Below, piece after piece: positions 24,724-32,673 of a stretch of 64,000 nt of DNA (position 1 is the first letter of the stretch; every line of letters begins with the position of its first letter). The position numbers and the translations under genes are program-made. Source of the stretch: Pseudonocardia sp. SCN 73-27 (GTDB taxonomy: Bacteria; Actinomycetota; Actinomycetes; Mycobacteriales; Pseudonocardiaceae); NCBI GenBank assembly GCA_001725415.1, contig MEGH01000026.1:36395-100394 (forward strand), in the 5' to 3' direction. The notes under the pieces were generated by a model. That model worked only from the letters and a program-made list of their open reading frames with translations, was not told where the DNA came from and ran no database searches.

Positions 24724-25326
24724 TCACGGGGCGCCGTCGCGCAGTGCTGTTCGCAGGATCGCGAGTCCGTTCCAATGCATCGTCGCCAGGGCGTCGTCGG
24801 GGGAGTAGCGGGCGACGTCGACCAGCCACACGAAGGCCTCGATGCCGGTCGCGGCGCGGATCGCGACGGCGAGCCGGTCCCGGTCGACCGCCGGGTGCGT
24901 CGTCGCGAGGGGTTCGAGCGCGTCGGCCAGCCAGCCGATCACCCGGCCCCGCCGCATCACCGGCTCCGTCGGGTCGGACCCGGGTTCCAACGACAGCCGT
25001 AGCGCCGCCCGCAGCTGCATCTCCCAGTCGCGGACGATCCGGTTGGTGGCGTGGAGCAGCAGGTCGAGGCGCTGCTCGGGGTCGTCGGGAGGGTTCTCCG
25101 GAAGCAGTGACGACTGGTCGACCTCGGGGTAGGCGGCCGCGACGAGGGCGCGCTGGTTCGGGAAGTAGCGGTAGGCCGTGGTGCGGGAGACCGCGGCGGC
25201 CTCGGCGGCGTCCTCGACCGTCGGCGTCGTCCCGCGGGACAGCAGCTCGCGGGCCGCGTCGACGAGCGCGGTGCGAGTGCGGGCCTTCTGGTTGCGCCGG
25301 CCGGTCAGTTCGTACGGGATGGCCAT
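24724..25326 (-). CDS. TetR-family transcriptional regulator
   Basis: 200 residues. The HTH is at residues 15-60: TRTALVDAARELLSRGTTPT, then VEDAAEAAAVSRTTAYRYFP. The C-terminal ligand domain follows with LRAALRLSLEPGSDPTEP and the helix GIEAFVWLVDVARYSPDDAL. It is divergent from a cupin-type gene, and the 72-bp gap holds an inverted repeat suited to TetR binding. Probably it represses itself and the cupin gene. Ligand unknown. Confidence 0.9.
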   Translation of the reverse strand: MAIPYELTGRRNQKARTRTALVDAARELLSRGTTPTVEDAAEAAAVSRTTAYRYFPNQRALVAAAYPEVDQSSLLPENPPDDPEQRLDLLLHATNRIVRDWEMQLRAALRLSLEPGSDPTEPVMRRGRVIGWLADALEPLATTHPAVDRDRLAVAIRAATGIEAFVWLVDVARYSPDDALATMHWNGLAILRTALRDGAP

Positions 25327-25337
25327 TGACGGCGACG

Positions 25338-25360
25338 GTACCGTAGTGCCTTCATGGTAC
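25338..25360. promoter_or_regulatory. Inverted repeat between TetR and cupin genes
   Basis: GTACC (25338-25342) and GGTAC (25356-25360) frame a 23-bp imperfect palindrome; the arms read TACCGTAG outward from one side and TACCATGA from the other. Size and place, 12 bp from the TetR start, fit a TetR operator. Confidence 0.5.
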
Positions 25361-25398
25361 TGAAGTCCCACGAACGTCCCACGACGTGGAGGTGTCGC

Positions 25399-25719
25399 AT
25401 GAGCACGGACACGACGAGCGCGGCGGCGAGCACGGACCCGGTCGTCACCGACCCGGGCCTGTACTCGGTGGTGTTCGAGAACGAGCGGGTGCGGGTGCTG
25501 GAGTACCGCGACGAGCCGGGCGACCGGACCTGCGAGCACGACCATCCCGACATGGTGATCATCCCGCTGGCCACGTTCCGGCGGCGGCTGACCGTCGGCG
25601 GGCGAGAGGTCGAGGTGGAGCAGACGCAGCACCAGGCCCGCTGGGTCGACGCGCAGACCCACATCGGCGAGAACATCGGCGACGTCCCGACGCACGCGCT
25701 GTTCGTCGAGCTCAAGTGA
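25399..25719 (+). CDS. Small cupin-like protein
   Basis: 106 residues from the ATG at 25399, which has GGAGGTG upstream. An earlier in-frame ATG overlaps the operator and is less likely. The fold is a short cupin barrel: LYSVVFENERVRVLEYRDEP, then CEHDHPDMVIIPLATFRRRL with the histidine pair expected for metal binding, and ARWVDAQTHIGENIGDVPTH toward the end. Proteins of this kind bind a small ligand or metal; an enzymatic role is not shown. Control by the divergent TetR is likely. Confidence 0.8.
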   Translation: MSTDTTSAAASTDPVVTDPGLYSVVFENERVRVLEYRDEPGDRTCEHDHPDMVIIPLATFRRRLTVGGREVEVEQTQHQARWVDAQTHIGENIGDVPTHALFVELK

Positions 25720-25733
25720 CACCCACGCACCCC

Positions 25734-26657
25734 TCAGGGTGCGAAGGCGTCGAGCACCTGCTCCGCCAGCGCGACCGACGATCCGGCATCCGCGGAGGGA
25801 GAGCCCACCCGCGGTAGGAGGTTGAGGTCGAGGAACACCTCGGTCGCGCCCTGGGTCCGGAGCGCGCGAAGGTCGTCGAGGATCTGCTCGCGGGTGCCCT
25901 GCAACGGACGTCGGCGACCTGAAGGCGGCGACGGTAGGAGATCGGCGACGCCCCGCACGACGATCCGCACCGCCGACGGATCGCGCCCGGACGCGGCCGC
26001 GCCCTCGCGCACCAGGTCCGCGCAGGTCCGGATGACGGAGAGGTCCTGGTGACTGCTCCCGATCCAGCCCTGCGCGAGCCGCCCGGCCCGGCGCAGCGCC
26101 GGCGGAGCAGTACCGCCGAGCAGCAGCGGCGGGTGCGGGCGTTGCACCGGTTCCGGGGCGACGTGGGAGCGCGGGACCGTGTAGAACTCGCCGTCGAACT
26201 CGACGGGGTCTCGCGTCCAGAGTGCCTGCAGGCAGCGCAGGTACTCCTCCATCCGGGCCCCGCGCCGGACGAACGGGATCCCGGCGGCGGTGTACTCCTG
26301 CGGCATCCAGCCGATCCCGAGCCCGACGGACAGCCGACCGCCGGACAGCACGTCGAGCGACGCCATCGTCTTGGCGAGCAGCGCAGGCGGGGTGAAGGGG
26401 GCGCAGAGGGTCGCGGTCCCGAGGCCGATCCGGGAGGTGCACCCGGCGACGTGCGCGAGCGCGACGACCGAGTCGAACACCGACCGGTGTGACTCGCCGA
26501 GGTCGGCGTCGACGGGGTCGAGGACACGCTGGAACGTCCACAGTGACGCGTAGCCGAGCTCCTCGGCGCGGCATGCGATGTGGCGCATCGTGTCCGGCGT
26601 GGCCCAGCTTCCCGACACGGGTAGGCCGAACCCGATCAGCGGGAGCGCGACGTCCAT
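25734..26657 (-). CDS. LLM-class F420-dependent oxidoreductase
   Basis: 307 residues, a single (beta/alpha)8 luciferase-like barrel. It opens VALPLIGFGLPVSGSWATPD, then ELGYASLWTFQRVLDP, IGLGTATLCAPFTPPALLAK and MASLDVLSGGRLSVGLGIGW followed by MPQEYTAAGIPFVRRG, as in many actinobacterial F420 enzymes. HPPLLLGGTAPPALRRAGRL closes the core. Substrate unknown. A CAGGGT stands 7 nt before the ATG, suggesting a leaderless transcript. Upstream lies a 40-bp palindrome and a divergent second LLM gene. Confidence 0.9.
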   Translation of the reverse strand: MDVALPLIGFGLPVSGSWATPDTMRHIACRAEELGYASLWTFQRVLDPVDADLGESHRSVFDSVVALAHVAGCTSRIGLGTATLCAPFTPPALLAKTMASLDVLSGGRLSVGLGIGWMPQEYTAAGIPFVRRGARMEEYLRCLQALWTRDPVEFDGEFYTVPRSHVAPEPVQRPHPPLLLGGTAPPALRRAGRLAQGWIGSSHQDLSVIRTCADLVREGAAASGRDPSAVRIVVRGVADLLPSPPSGRRRPLQGTREQILDDLRALRTQGATEVFLDLNLLPRVGSPSADAGSSVALAEQVLDAFAP

Positions 26658-26680
26658 ACGGCGGACCCTGCCAGACGGTC

Positions 26681-26720
26681 GTGAGTGGCGACAGTCGCCA
26701 TGGCGACTATCGCCACTCAC
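26681..26720. repeat. 40-bp palindromic repeat, copy A
   Basis: Two 20-nt arms with no spacer and 19 of 20 pairs: GTGAGTGGCGACAGTCGCCA, then its reverse complement with one mismatch, followed by AGGG. It lies between divergent LLM genes. A related copy at 48841-48880 keeps the pairing through compensatory base changes. Confidence 0.85.
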
Positions 26721-26757
26721 AGGGAATAGCGGCGTCGGGGCACCCGTTGGTGCGCCC

Positions 26758-27777
26758 GTGAAGAGGATCGGGTTCCTGTCCTTCGGGCACTGGGCGGACA
26801 CGCAGCATTCGAGGGTGCACTCGGCCGCCGACGCGCTGCTGCAGTCGATCGAGCTCGCGGTGGCCGCGGAGGAGCTGGGCGCCGACGGCGCCTACTTCCG
26901 CGTCCACCACTTCGCGCGGCAGCTCGGGTCGCCGTTCCCACTGCTCGCGGCGGCGGGCGCGCGCACGTCACGCATCGAGCTCGGCACCGGCATCATCGAC
27001 ATGCGCTACGAGAACCCGCTGTACATGGCCGAGGACGCCGGCGCCGCCGACCTCATCTCCGGCGGCCGTCTCCAGTTGGGCATCAGCCGCGGATCGCCCG
27101 AGCAGGTCGTCGACGGATACCGGTACTTCGGGCACATCCCGGCGGACGGCACGACCGACGCCGACATGGCCCGCGAGCACGCGCTGCGCTTCCTCGAGGT
27201 CATCGAGGGTGAGGGCTTCGCCGAGCCCGACCCGCGACCGATGTTCCCCAACCCGCCCGGGCTGCTGCGCGTCGAGCCGTACGCGCCGGGTCTGCGCAAC
27301 CGGATCTGGTGGGGCGCGGGGTCGCGCGCCACCGCCGAGTGGGCCGCCGAGCGGGGCATGAACCTGATGAGCTCGACGCTGCTCACCGAGGACACCGGCG
27401 TGCCGTTCCACCAGCTGCAGGCCGAGCAGATCCAGCGCTACCGCGACGCCTGGCACGTCGCCGGGCACGAGCGGGAGTCGCGGGTATCGGTGAGCCGCAG
27501 CATCTTCCCGATCGTGTCCGACCTCGACAAGGCGCTGTTCTGGCAGCAGCGCGACAGCACCGACCAGGTCGGCTGGATCGATGGCGGCAACGCCCGCTTC
27601 GGCAGGACGTACGCGGGTGAGCCCGACAAGCTCGTCGCCGCGCTCGCCGAGGACGAGGCGGTCGCCGCCGCCGACACGCTGCTGCTGACGGTGCCCAACC
27701 AGTTGGGTGTCGACTACAACGCGCACGTGATCGAGAGCGTGCTGATCCACCTGGCGCCGGAGCTGGGCTGGCGCTGA
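26758..27777 (+). CDS. LLM-class flavin-dependent oxidoreductase
   Basis: 339 residues from a GTG. It starts KRIGFLSFGHWADTQHSRVH, then AVAAEELGADGAYFRVHHFA, IELGTGIIDMRYENPLYMAE and DLISGGRLQLGISRGSPEQV, the pattern of bacterial-luciferase-like monooxygenases. Later blocks are RIWWGAGSRATAEWAAERGM and DTLLLTVPNQLGVDYNAHVI. The HH-pair near residue 50 and the MRYENP motif are typical of the flavin rather than the F420 branch. Substrate unknown. It stands alone, one base from the convergent AhpD-like gene. Confidence 0.88.
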   Translation: MKRIGFLSFGHWADTQHSRVHSAADALLQSIELAVAAEELGADGAYFRVHHFARQLGSPFPLLAAAGARTSRIELGTGIIDMRYENPLYMAEDAGAADLISGGRLQLGISRGSPEQVVDGYRYFGHIPADGTTDADMAREHALRFLEVIEGEGFAEPDPRPMFPNPPGLLRVEPYAPGLRNRIWWGAGSRATAEWAAERGMNLMSSTLLTEDTGVPFHQLQAEQIQRYRDAWHVAGHERESRVSVSRSIFPIVSDLDKALFWQQRDSTDQVGWIDGGNARFGRTYAGEPDKLVAALAEDEAVAAADTLLLTVPNQLGVDYNAHVIESVLIHLAPELGWR

Positions 27778-27778
27778 G

Positions 27779-28264
27779 TCACGCGGTCATCGCGGCGAAC
27801 ATGCCGGGCTGGTAGCCGCCGGCCGGGGTCCGCGCGATGACGTTCATCCGGTTCGCCGCGTTGACCAGCGCCAGCAGGCAGACGAGCGCGGCGGCCTGGT
27901 CGTCGTCGTAGTGCTCGCGGACCTGCGCCCACGTCTCGTCCGACACACCCTGGTGTGCGTCGGCGAGCCGGGTTCCCTCCTCGGCGAGGGCGAGTGCGGC
28001 GCGCTCGGCCTCGGTGAACAGCGTCGCCTCTCGCCAGGCGGCGACCATGTTCAGCCGCTCCTGGGTCTCGCCCGCCGCGGCGGCGTCCTTGGTGTGCATG
28101 TCGGTGCAGAATCCGCAGCCGTTGATCTGGCTGGCGCGCAACGACACCAGCTCCTGGGTCGCCGCCGGCAGCGACGACCGGTGGATCACCATGGCCGCGT
28201 TGGCGAACCGCTTGCCGAACGTGGCCGCGAGGTCGTTGCCGAACAGGTCGATGCGGGCGTCCAT
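27779..28264 (-). CDS. Carboxymuconolactone decarboxylase/AhpD-like protein (ECF41 partner)
   Basis: 161 residues. The redox centre is INGCGFCTDMHTKDAAAAGE (CxxC followed by H), preceded by ATQELVSLRASQ and followed by FTEAERAALALAEEGTRLAD, the classic alkylhydroperoxidase-like layout. It is divergent from an ECF41 sigma gene, the arrangement for which the ECF41 group was described. On the minus strand a TGTCACG-N16-CATC element precedes it. Role: probably peroxide or disulfide chemistry in a stress response. GGAAGGACGAG supplies the ribosome-binding site. Confidence 0.92.
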   Translation of the reverse strand: MDARIDLFGNDLAATFGKRFANAAMVIHRSSLPAATQELVSLRASQINGCGFCTDMHTKDAAAAGETQERLNMVAAWREATLFTEAERAALALAEEGTRLADAHQGVSDETWAQVREHYDDDQAAALVCLLALVNAANRMNVIARTPAGGYQPGMFAAMTA

Positions 28265-28301
28265 GATCTCGTCCTTCCGTGGGACTCGGTGACGGACACG
28301 A

Positions 28302-28328
28302 GATGCCGGTGGGCGGGCGCGCGTGACA
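28302..28328 (-). promoter_or_regulatory. ECF41-type promoter (AhpD-like gene)
   Basis: On the minus strand TGTCACG (28328-28322), exactly 16 nt, then CATC (28305-28302). One base in each box differs from TGTCACA-N16-CGTC. It lies 37 nt before the ATG. Confidence 0.6.
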
Positions 28329-28352
28329 GCGTGCGGGTGTGACGGGCCCCAC

Positions 28353-28379
28353 TGTCACAGGCGGCGCGGACGCGGCGTC
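28353..28379 (+). promoter_or_regulatory. ECF41-type autoregulatory promoter, perfect match
   Basis: TGTCACA (28353-28359), exactly 16 nt, CGTC (28376-28379). This is identical to the published ECF41 consensus and lies 25 nt before the GTG of the ECF41 gene, with AGGAGGA between. Confidence 0.88.
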
Positions 28380-28404
28380 TCATGGGCGTCGACAGGAGGA
28401 CCCC

Positions 28405-29280
28405 GTGACCGCCACCGCGTCGTTCGTCGCCCATCGCAACCTGCTCTTCACCGTCGCCTACGAGATGCTCGGCTCCGCCGCCGACGCGGAGGACGTCCTG
28501 CAGGAGACCTGGCTGCGCTGGGCCACCGTCGACCTCGCCGACATCCGCGACCACCGCGCCTACCTGGTGCGCATCACCACCCGCCAGGCCCTGACCCGGC
28601 TGCGGACCCTCGGCAGGCGCAAGGAGTCCTACGTCGGGTCATGGCTGCCCGAACCCCTGCTCACCACCCCCGACGTCGCCGACGACGTCGAGCTCGCCGA
28701 CAGCGTCTCGATGGCGATGCTGCTGGTCCTGGAGACCCTCGCGCCCCTCGAACGTGCTGTCTTCGTGCTGCGCGACGTGTTCGACGTGGGCTACGACGAG
28801 ATCGCCGAGGCCGTCGACAAGACCCCCGCGACCGTCCGGCAGATCGCCCACCGCGCCCGCGCGCACGTCGCCGCCCGCAGGCCTCGCGGCGTCGTCACCC
28901 AGGACGAGAGCCGCGGTGCCCTCGACGCCTTCCGCCGCGCCGTCGAGACCGGCGACCTGCAGGGACTGCTCGACGTCCTCGCCCCCGACGTCGTCCTCCT
29001 CGGCGACGGCGGCGGCATCAAGCAGGCGGTGCTGCGGCCCGTCGTCGGTGCCGACAAGGTCGGCCGGCTGCTCACCACCGGCTGGACCCGCGTCCCCGGG
29101 GAGGTCACCCTGGAACCGGTTCTGGTCAACGGCTACCCCGCGCTGGTGCTGCGTATCGACGGAGAGCTCGACAGCGTCGTCGCCCTGCGCATCGACGACG
29201 GCCGCGTCACCGGCCTCTACGCCGTCCGCAACCCGCAGAAGCTCTCGCACATGGACCGCGAGACCGCCCTGCGCCGCTGA
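28405..29280 (+). CDS. ECF41-family sigma factor with fused SnoaL-like domain
   Basis: 291 residues from the GTG at 28405, which follows CAGGAGGA and the perfect ECF41 promoter; a longer in-frame start would include the promoter. Region 2 is AYEMLGSAADAEDVLQETWL, the linker has WLPEPL, and region 4 is LAPLERAVFVLRDVFDVGYD with KTPATVRQIAHRAR. The C-terminal extension contains GDGGGIKQAVLRPVVG and RNPQKL, variants of the DGGGK and NPDKL motifs that tune activity in this group. The protein likely drives itself and the divergent AhpD-like gene. It is a paralogue of the sigma factor at 16056-16919. Confidence 0.93.
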   Translation: MTATASFVAHRNLLFTVAYEMLGSAADAEDVLQETWLRWATVDLADIRDHRAYLVRITTRQALTRLRTLGRRKESYVGSWLPEPLLTTPDVADDVELADSVSMAMLLVLETLAPLERAVFVLRDVFDVGYDEIAEAVDKTPATVRQIAHRARAHVAARRPRGVVTQDESRGALDAFRRAVETGDLQGLLDVLAPDVVLLGDGGGIKQAVLRPVVGADKVGRLLTTGWTRVPGEVTLEPVLVNGYPALVLRIDGELDSVVALRIDDGRVTGLYAVRNPQKLSHMDRETALRR

Positions 29281-29285
29281 GCGGT

Positions 29286-30029
29286 TCAGGCCGTGGGGGT
29301 GCGCGTCAGCTGCTCCGGGAGCGCGTTGATGAGGTCGGCGAAGACGCTGCGGATGTGCTCGCGACAGGCGGCCTCGGCCGCACCCGGGTCGCGCTTGGTG
29401 ATCGCGGTGACGATCTCCTCGTGCTGGCGCACGGATGCGTCGAGACGTCCCGGCACGCCGACCGTCAGGTTGCCCAGTCGTTCGAGGTGCAGGTCGAGCT
29501 CCACCAGCAGGCCGCCGATGCGGTGCCCGGCGGCCTGCCGGTAGAGGATGCGGTCGAACTCGTCGAAGAGGGCAGGAATCTCGTCGGTCGTGCCCTGGTC
29601 GAGGAGGGCGCGGCTACGCCGGACGTTGGCACGCAGGTCGGCCTCGTCGGACTCGTTGATCTGCATGGCGGCGCGCCGGGCGCAGAAGCCCTCGAGCAGT
29701 TCGCGCAGCTCGTAGATCTCGCGGACGTCGCCGTGGGAGTAGCCGCGAACGATCGCCCCCCGGTAGGGCGCGACGGTGACGAGCCCTTCCTTCTCCAGGC
29801 GCACGATGGCCTCGCGGATGGGTGTCTTGCTGACGCCCATCTGCTCTGCGAGCTGGCGTTCCCGCAACTGGCGGCCGGGTTCGAGCTCGAGCTCGACGAT
29901 GGCGCGCACGAGCCGCCGGTACACCACCTCCTTGATCTGGAGGTGGCTGTCCACGGAGGTGTCGAGCGGTGCGAGCCGCAGCCCCACGGACCCGTCGGGG
30001 GTCGGGGGCTCGAGTGCTGGCCTGGGCAT
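29286..30029 (-). CDS. GntR-family regulator, FCD type; candidate master of the 29-43 kb locus
   Basis: 247 residues. The winged helix reads LEPGRQLRERQLAEQMGVSK and TPIREAIVRLEKEGLVTVAP with wing YRGAIVRGYS. The FCD domain follows: REIYELRELLEGFCARRAAM, LFDEFDRILYRQAAGHRIGG, RQHEEIVTAI and ACREHIRSVF. FCD domains usually bind a metal through D and three H; the first H of the usual FH pair appears as D here, so metal binding may differ. It is 53 bp downstream of the amidase gene, probably the last gene of that operon and hence autoregulated. Four shared TTGAGATC[T/G]CA sites in the locus are its likely targets (inference). Confidence 0.9.
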   Translation of the reverse strand: MPRPALEPPTPDGSVGLRLAPLDTSVDSHLQIKEVVYRRLVRAIVELELEPGRQLRERQLAEQMGVSKTPIREAIVRLEKEGLVTVAPYRGAIVRGYSHGDVREIYELRELLEGFCARRAAMQINESDEADLRANVRRSRALLDQGTTDEIPALFDEFDRILYRQAAGHRIGGLLVELDLHLERLGNLTVGVPGRLDASVRQHEEIVTAITKRDPGAAEAACREHIRSVFADLINALPEQLTRTPTA

Positions 30030-30082
30030 GGATGCTCGTTCCTTCGCTCCGGCACGACGGGGTGCCGCCGGGTCGTGGGGTA

Positions 30083-31558
30083 CTACCTTGCACTCTCGGG
30101 TGCGTCCGGTCGCCCCCGGATCTCACCTGGTGGCCAGGCGACGGTGCGCAGGTTCGTGCGGACCAGCACGTCCTGGGCGTGTGCGGCGTAGCCGAGGACG
30201 CGCTCGTCGTGTCCCCACGGCCCGACGACCTGCACACCGGTGGGCATCGTCGGGCCCCCGAGACCGCAGGGCAGTGTGACGGCCGGCTGCCCGCTGATGT
30301 TGAACGGGTAGGTGTAGGGCGTCCAGGTGATCCACGGCAGCGGTGCGTCGCCCTCACCGCCCGGGGGGACCTCGGCGTCGGCCACGAACGCCGTGACCGG
30401 CATCGTCGGCATGACCAGCAGGTCCCATTCGTCGAGGAACCCGGCCATCGCGGCGTTGAACTCACGGCGCGCGGTGAGCGCCGCGTAGTAGTCGGCGAGG
30501 GAGTACTCCTCGGCGAGCGGGCCCAGCCGGACCAGCCCGGGGTCCATCTCGGACCCGCGCGAGCGGGCCAGCTCGCGGAAGCCCAGGCCGCGGCCGGTCA
30601 CCCACAGTGCCTCGAACACGCTGCGCGGCAGGTCTGCGGGCAGCGTGACCTCGTGGTGGTCGGCACGCCCGGACGCGACGAGCGCGTCGAGAGCGGGGTA
30701 CACGGACTCCGCGACGTCTCCGTCCGGGTCGATGCCGAAGGGGCTGCGGACGACGCCGATGCGCAGCCGGCGGCCACCGTCACCGGCCGGCGGGTTCGAC
30801 CAGTAGGACTGCGGGTCTCGCGCGTCGGGTCCGCGGGTCAGGGCGAGCACGGCGGCCGCGTCCCGGACGTCGCGCGTGATCGGTCCGGCGTGGGAGAGGT
30901 TCTCGTTCACGGTACCGGGCCAGACCGGGATGGCCCCGAGCGTCGGCTTGAGTCCGACGGCGCCGCAGAACGCCGCGGGGATGCGGACGGACCCGCCGGC
31001 GTCGGTCCCGGTGGCGATGGGCACGGCACCGCTGCCGACGGTGGCGCCCGACCCGGCGCTGGACCCGCCGGAGTTGCGGGCCGGGTCCCACGGGTTGCGG
31101 GTCACGCCCGTGCGCGGGGAGATGCCGGTGCCCTTCCAGCCGAACTCCGGTGTCGTGGTGCGGCCGATGACGACGGTGCCGGCCTCCAGCAGCCGTCCGA
31201 CCATCGGCGACGACGCCGCGGCGGGGGTGTCCGGGCTGGTCCGCGACCCCTTCCCGGCGGGCAGCCCCTCCTCGAGCATGTTGTCCTTCACCGCGATCGG
31301 GACACCGTGCAGGACGCTGCGGACCGTCCCGGCCCGGACCTCGGCCTCCCGCTCGACGGCGGCGGCGCGCGCCCGGTCGGGCAGCAATGTCGCGTAGGCG
31401 TTGATCGCGGGTTCGGCGTCGGCCGCGAGGTGCAGGGCCAGCTCGGCGAGGTGCACGGGGGAGAGCTCGCCGCCGGCCACCCGGCGGCCGAGTTCGAGGC
31501 CGCTCGCGGCGCGGTACTCGTCGACGGTGAGCTCGGTCAGCCGTGGGGAGGCGACCAT
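30083..31558 (-). CDS. Amidase-signature family hydrolase
   Basis: 491 residues from the ATG that overlaps the aminotransferase stop (ATGA). The Ser-cisSer-Lys triad is visible: Lys in PIAVKDNMLEEGLPAG, the Ser pair in ARNSGGSSAGSGATVGSG and TGTDAGGSVRIPAAFCGAVG followed by LKPTLG. The C-terminal half (PWITWTPYTYPFNISGQPAV) is typical of AtzF/GatA-like amidases. It should hydrolyse an amide or ureide to acid and ammonia in the cytoplasm. With the M20 hydrolase and the aminotransferase it forms one operon under the perfect TTTGAGATCTCAAA box. Substrate unknown. Confidence 0.93.
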   Translation of the reverse strand: MVASPRLTELTVDEYRAASGLELGRRVAGGELSPVHLAELALHLAADAEPAINAYATLLPDRARAAAVEREAEVRAGTVRSVLHGVPIAVKDNMLEEGLPAGKGSRTSPDTPAAASSPMVGRLLEAGTVVIGRTTTPEFGWKGTGISPRTGVTRNPWDPARNSGGSSAGSGATVGSGAVPIATGTDAGGSVRIPAAFCGAVGLKPTLGAIPVWPGTVNENLSHAGPITRDVRDAAAVLALTRGPDARDPQSYWSNPPAGDGGRRLRIGVVRSPFGIDPDGDVAESVYPALDALVASGRADHHEVTLPADLPRSVFEALWVTGRGLGFRELARSRGSEMDPGLVRLGPLAEEYSLADYYAALTARREFNAAMAGFLDEWDLLVMPTMPVTAFVADAEVPPGGEGDAPLPWITWTPYTYPFNISGQPAVTLPCGLGGPTMPTGVQVVGPWGHDERVLGYAAHAQDVLVRTNLRTVAWPPGEIRGRPDAPESAR

Positions 31559-32673
31559 CAGCGGGCCCCGGCGGGCGTCGACAGCGCGGACCAGGCCGCG
31601 GCGAAGCGCTCGGCCCACTCCTCCGGGACCGAGGTGCTGACCTTGACGAAACGTTCGCCGAAGCGTGGCGACTGGTAGGTGCCCGGCCGGATGAACACGT
31701 CGTGGTCGAGCATCGCGGCGCACAGGTCGTCGGCGGTCCAGCCGCTGTCGGCGACGTCGACGGCCACGAAGTTCCCGTGCGACGGCCACACGACCAGCCG
31801 CCCGAGGCCGCTGCGCTCGACCGCCGCGCGGACCGTCTCCTGGTTGCGGGTGTTGGTGGCACGCACCCGGGCGAGCCACTCGTCCTTCACGGTGAGCCCG
31901 GCGATCGCGGCGCGCTGAGCCGAGATGTTGGCGCCCAACGGGTTCGACGGCACCGCGGTCAGACGCCGGAGGAGCTCGGGCACGGCGACGACGGCTCCGA
32001 GCCGCAGTCCGGCCAGGCCGAGCCACTTGGAGAACGAGTAGGTGGTGAGCGTGCCCTCGGGGTACAGCTCGGCGGCCAGGGTGTGACCGGTCGCGAAGTG
32101 CCGGTAGGTGCAGTCGTGCACGACGAGCGACCCGGTCTCGCGGGCGAGGTCGGTGATGGCCGCGAGCTCGGCCCGGTCGTAGCGGCTGCCCAGCGGGTTG
32201 AGCGGATCGATGAGGTAGATCAGGGAGCGCGGCTCGATCACCGCGGCGATCTGGTCGGCGGTGACGCGGTAGCCCTGCTCGGCGGAGTACAGGTCCAGCG
32301 TCGTCGACGGCACGCCTTCGAGGCCGGCGAAGCGTGCGGGCCACGGCCAGCCCGGGTCGCTCGTGATGACCCGGGAGATCGAACCGGCCAACCCGGTGCA
32401 GATGTGGTGGAGCCCGCCGACGGCACCGTCGGTGATCCAGGCGTCGGCGCCGGTCAGCCCGAGATCCTCGACGATCATGCTGCGCAGCCGCTCGAAGCCG
32501 AGCGCGGGTGCGTAGAGCTGGAACTCGCGCCGTCGCGTGCTCTCCTCGAGTGCGGCGACGACCTCGGCGGGTGGTTCGAGGTGGGTGGTGTTCTGCCCCA
32601 TCCACGCCAGGTCGTCACGCGCGAGGAGGTGCTCGAACGAGGGAGCGGCGGTGCCGGTCGCCGGTGCGGTCAT
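31558..32673 (-). CDS. PLP-dependent aminotransferase class I/II
   Basis: 371 residues of the fold-type I aminotransferases. Landmarks: YAPALGFERLRSMI (arm), ITDGAVGGLHHICTGL, the NP motif in IDPLNPLGSRYD, the D...Y pair in VVHDCTYRHFA, and the Schiff-base Lys in YSFSKWLGLAGLRLGA. Near the end, where relatives keep an Arg for the substrate carboxylate, the text is FVKVSTSVPEEW, so that contact may be altered. It overlaps both neighbours by 4 nt (M20 upstream, amidase downstream), which gives fixed ratios. The amino donor and acceptor are not evident. Confidence 0.9.
   Translation of the reverse strand: MTAPATGTAAPSFEHLLARDDLAWMGQNTTHLEPPAEVVAALEESTRRREFQLYAPALGFERLRSMIVEDLGLTGADAWITDGAVGGLHHICTGLAGSISRVITSDPGWPWPARFAGLEGVPSTTLDLYSAEQGYRVTADQIAAVIEPRSLIYLIDPLNPLGSRYDRAELAAITDLARETGSLVVHDCTYRHFATGHTLAAELYPEGTLTTYSFSKWLGLAGLRLGAVVAVPELLRRLTAVPSNPLGANISAQRAAIAGLTVKDEWLARVRATNTRNQETVRAAVERSGLGRLVVWPSHGNFVAVDVADSGWTADDLCAAMLDHDVFIRPGTYQSPRFGERFVKVSTSVPEEWAERFAAAWSALSTPAGAR

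Noticed and set aside
24724-26574. 616-codon fusion of a TetR with an upstream LLM-like frame
   Set aside because: The upstream part is an off-frame reading of the LLM and cupin regions; the TetR starts at 25326.
30083-32605. 840-codon frame read as a fusion of the amidase with an upstream domain
   Set aside because: The upstream 349 codons lie antisense-free but out of frame over the aminotransferase gene and read as Arg-rich noise; the amidase has its own ATG with ATGA overlap at 31558.
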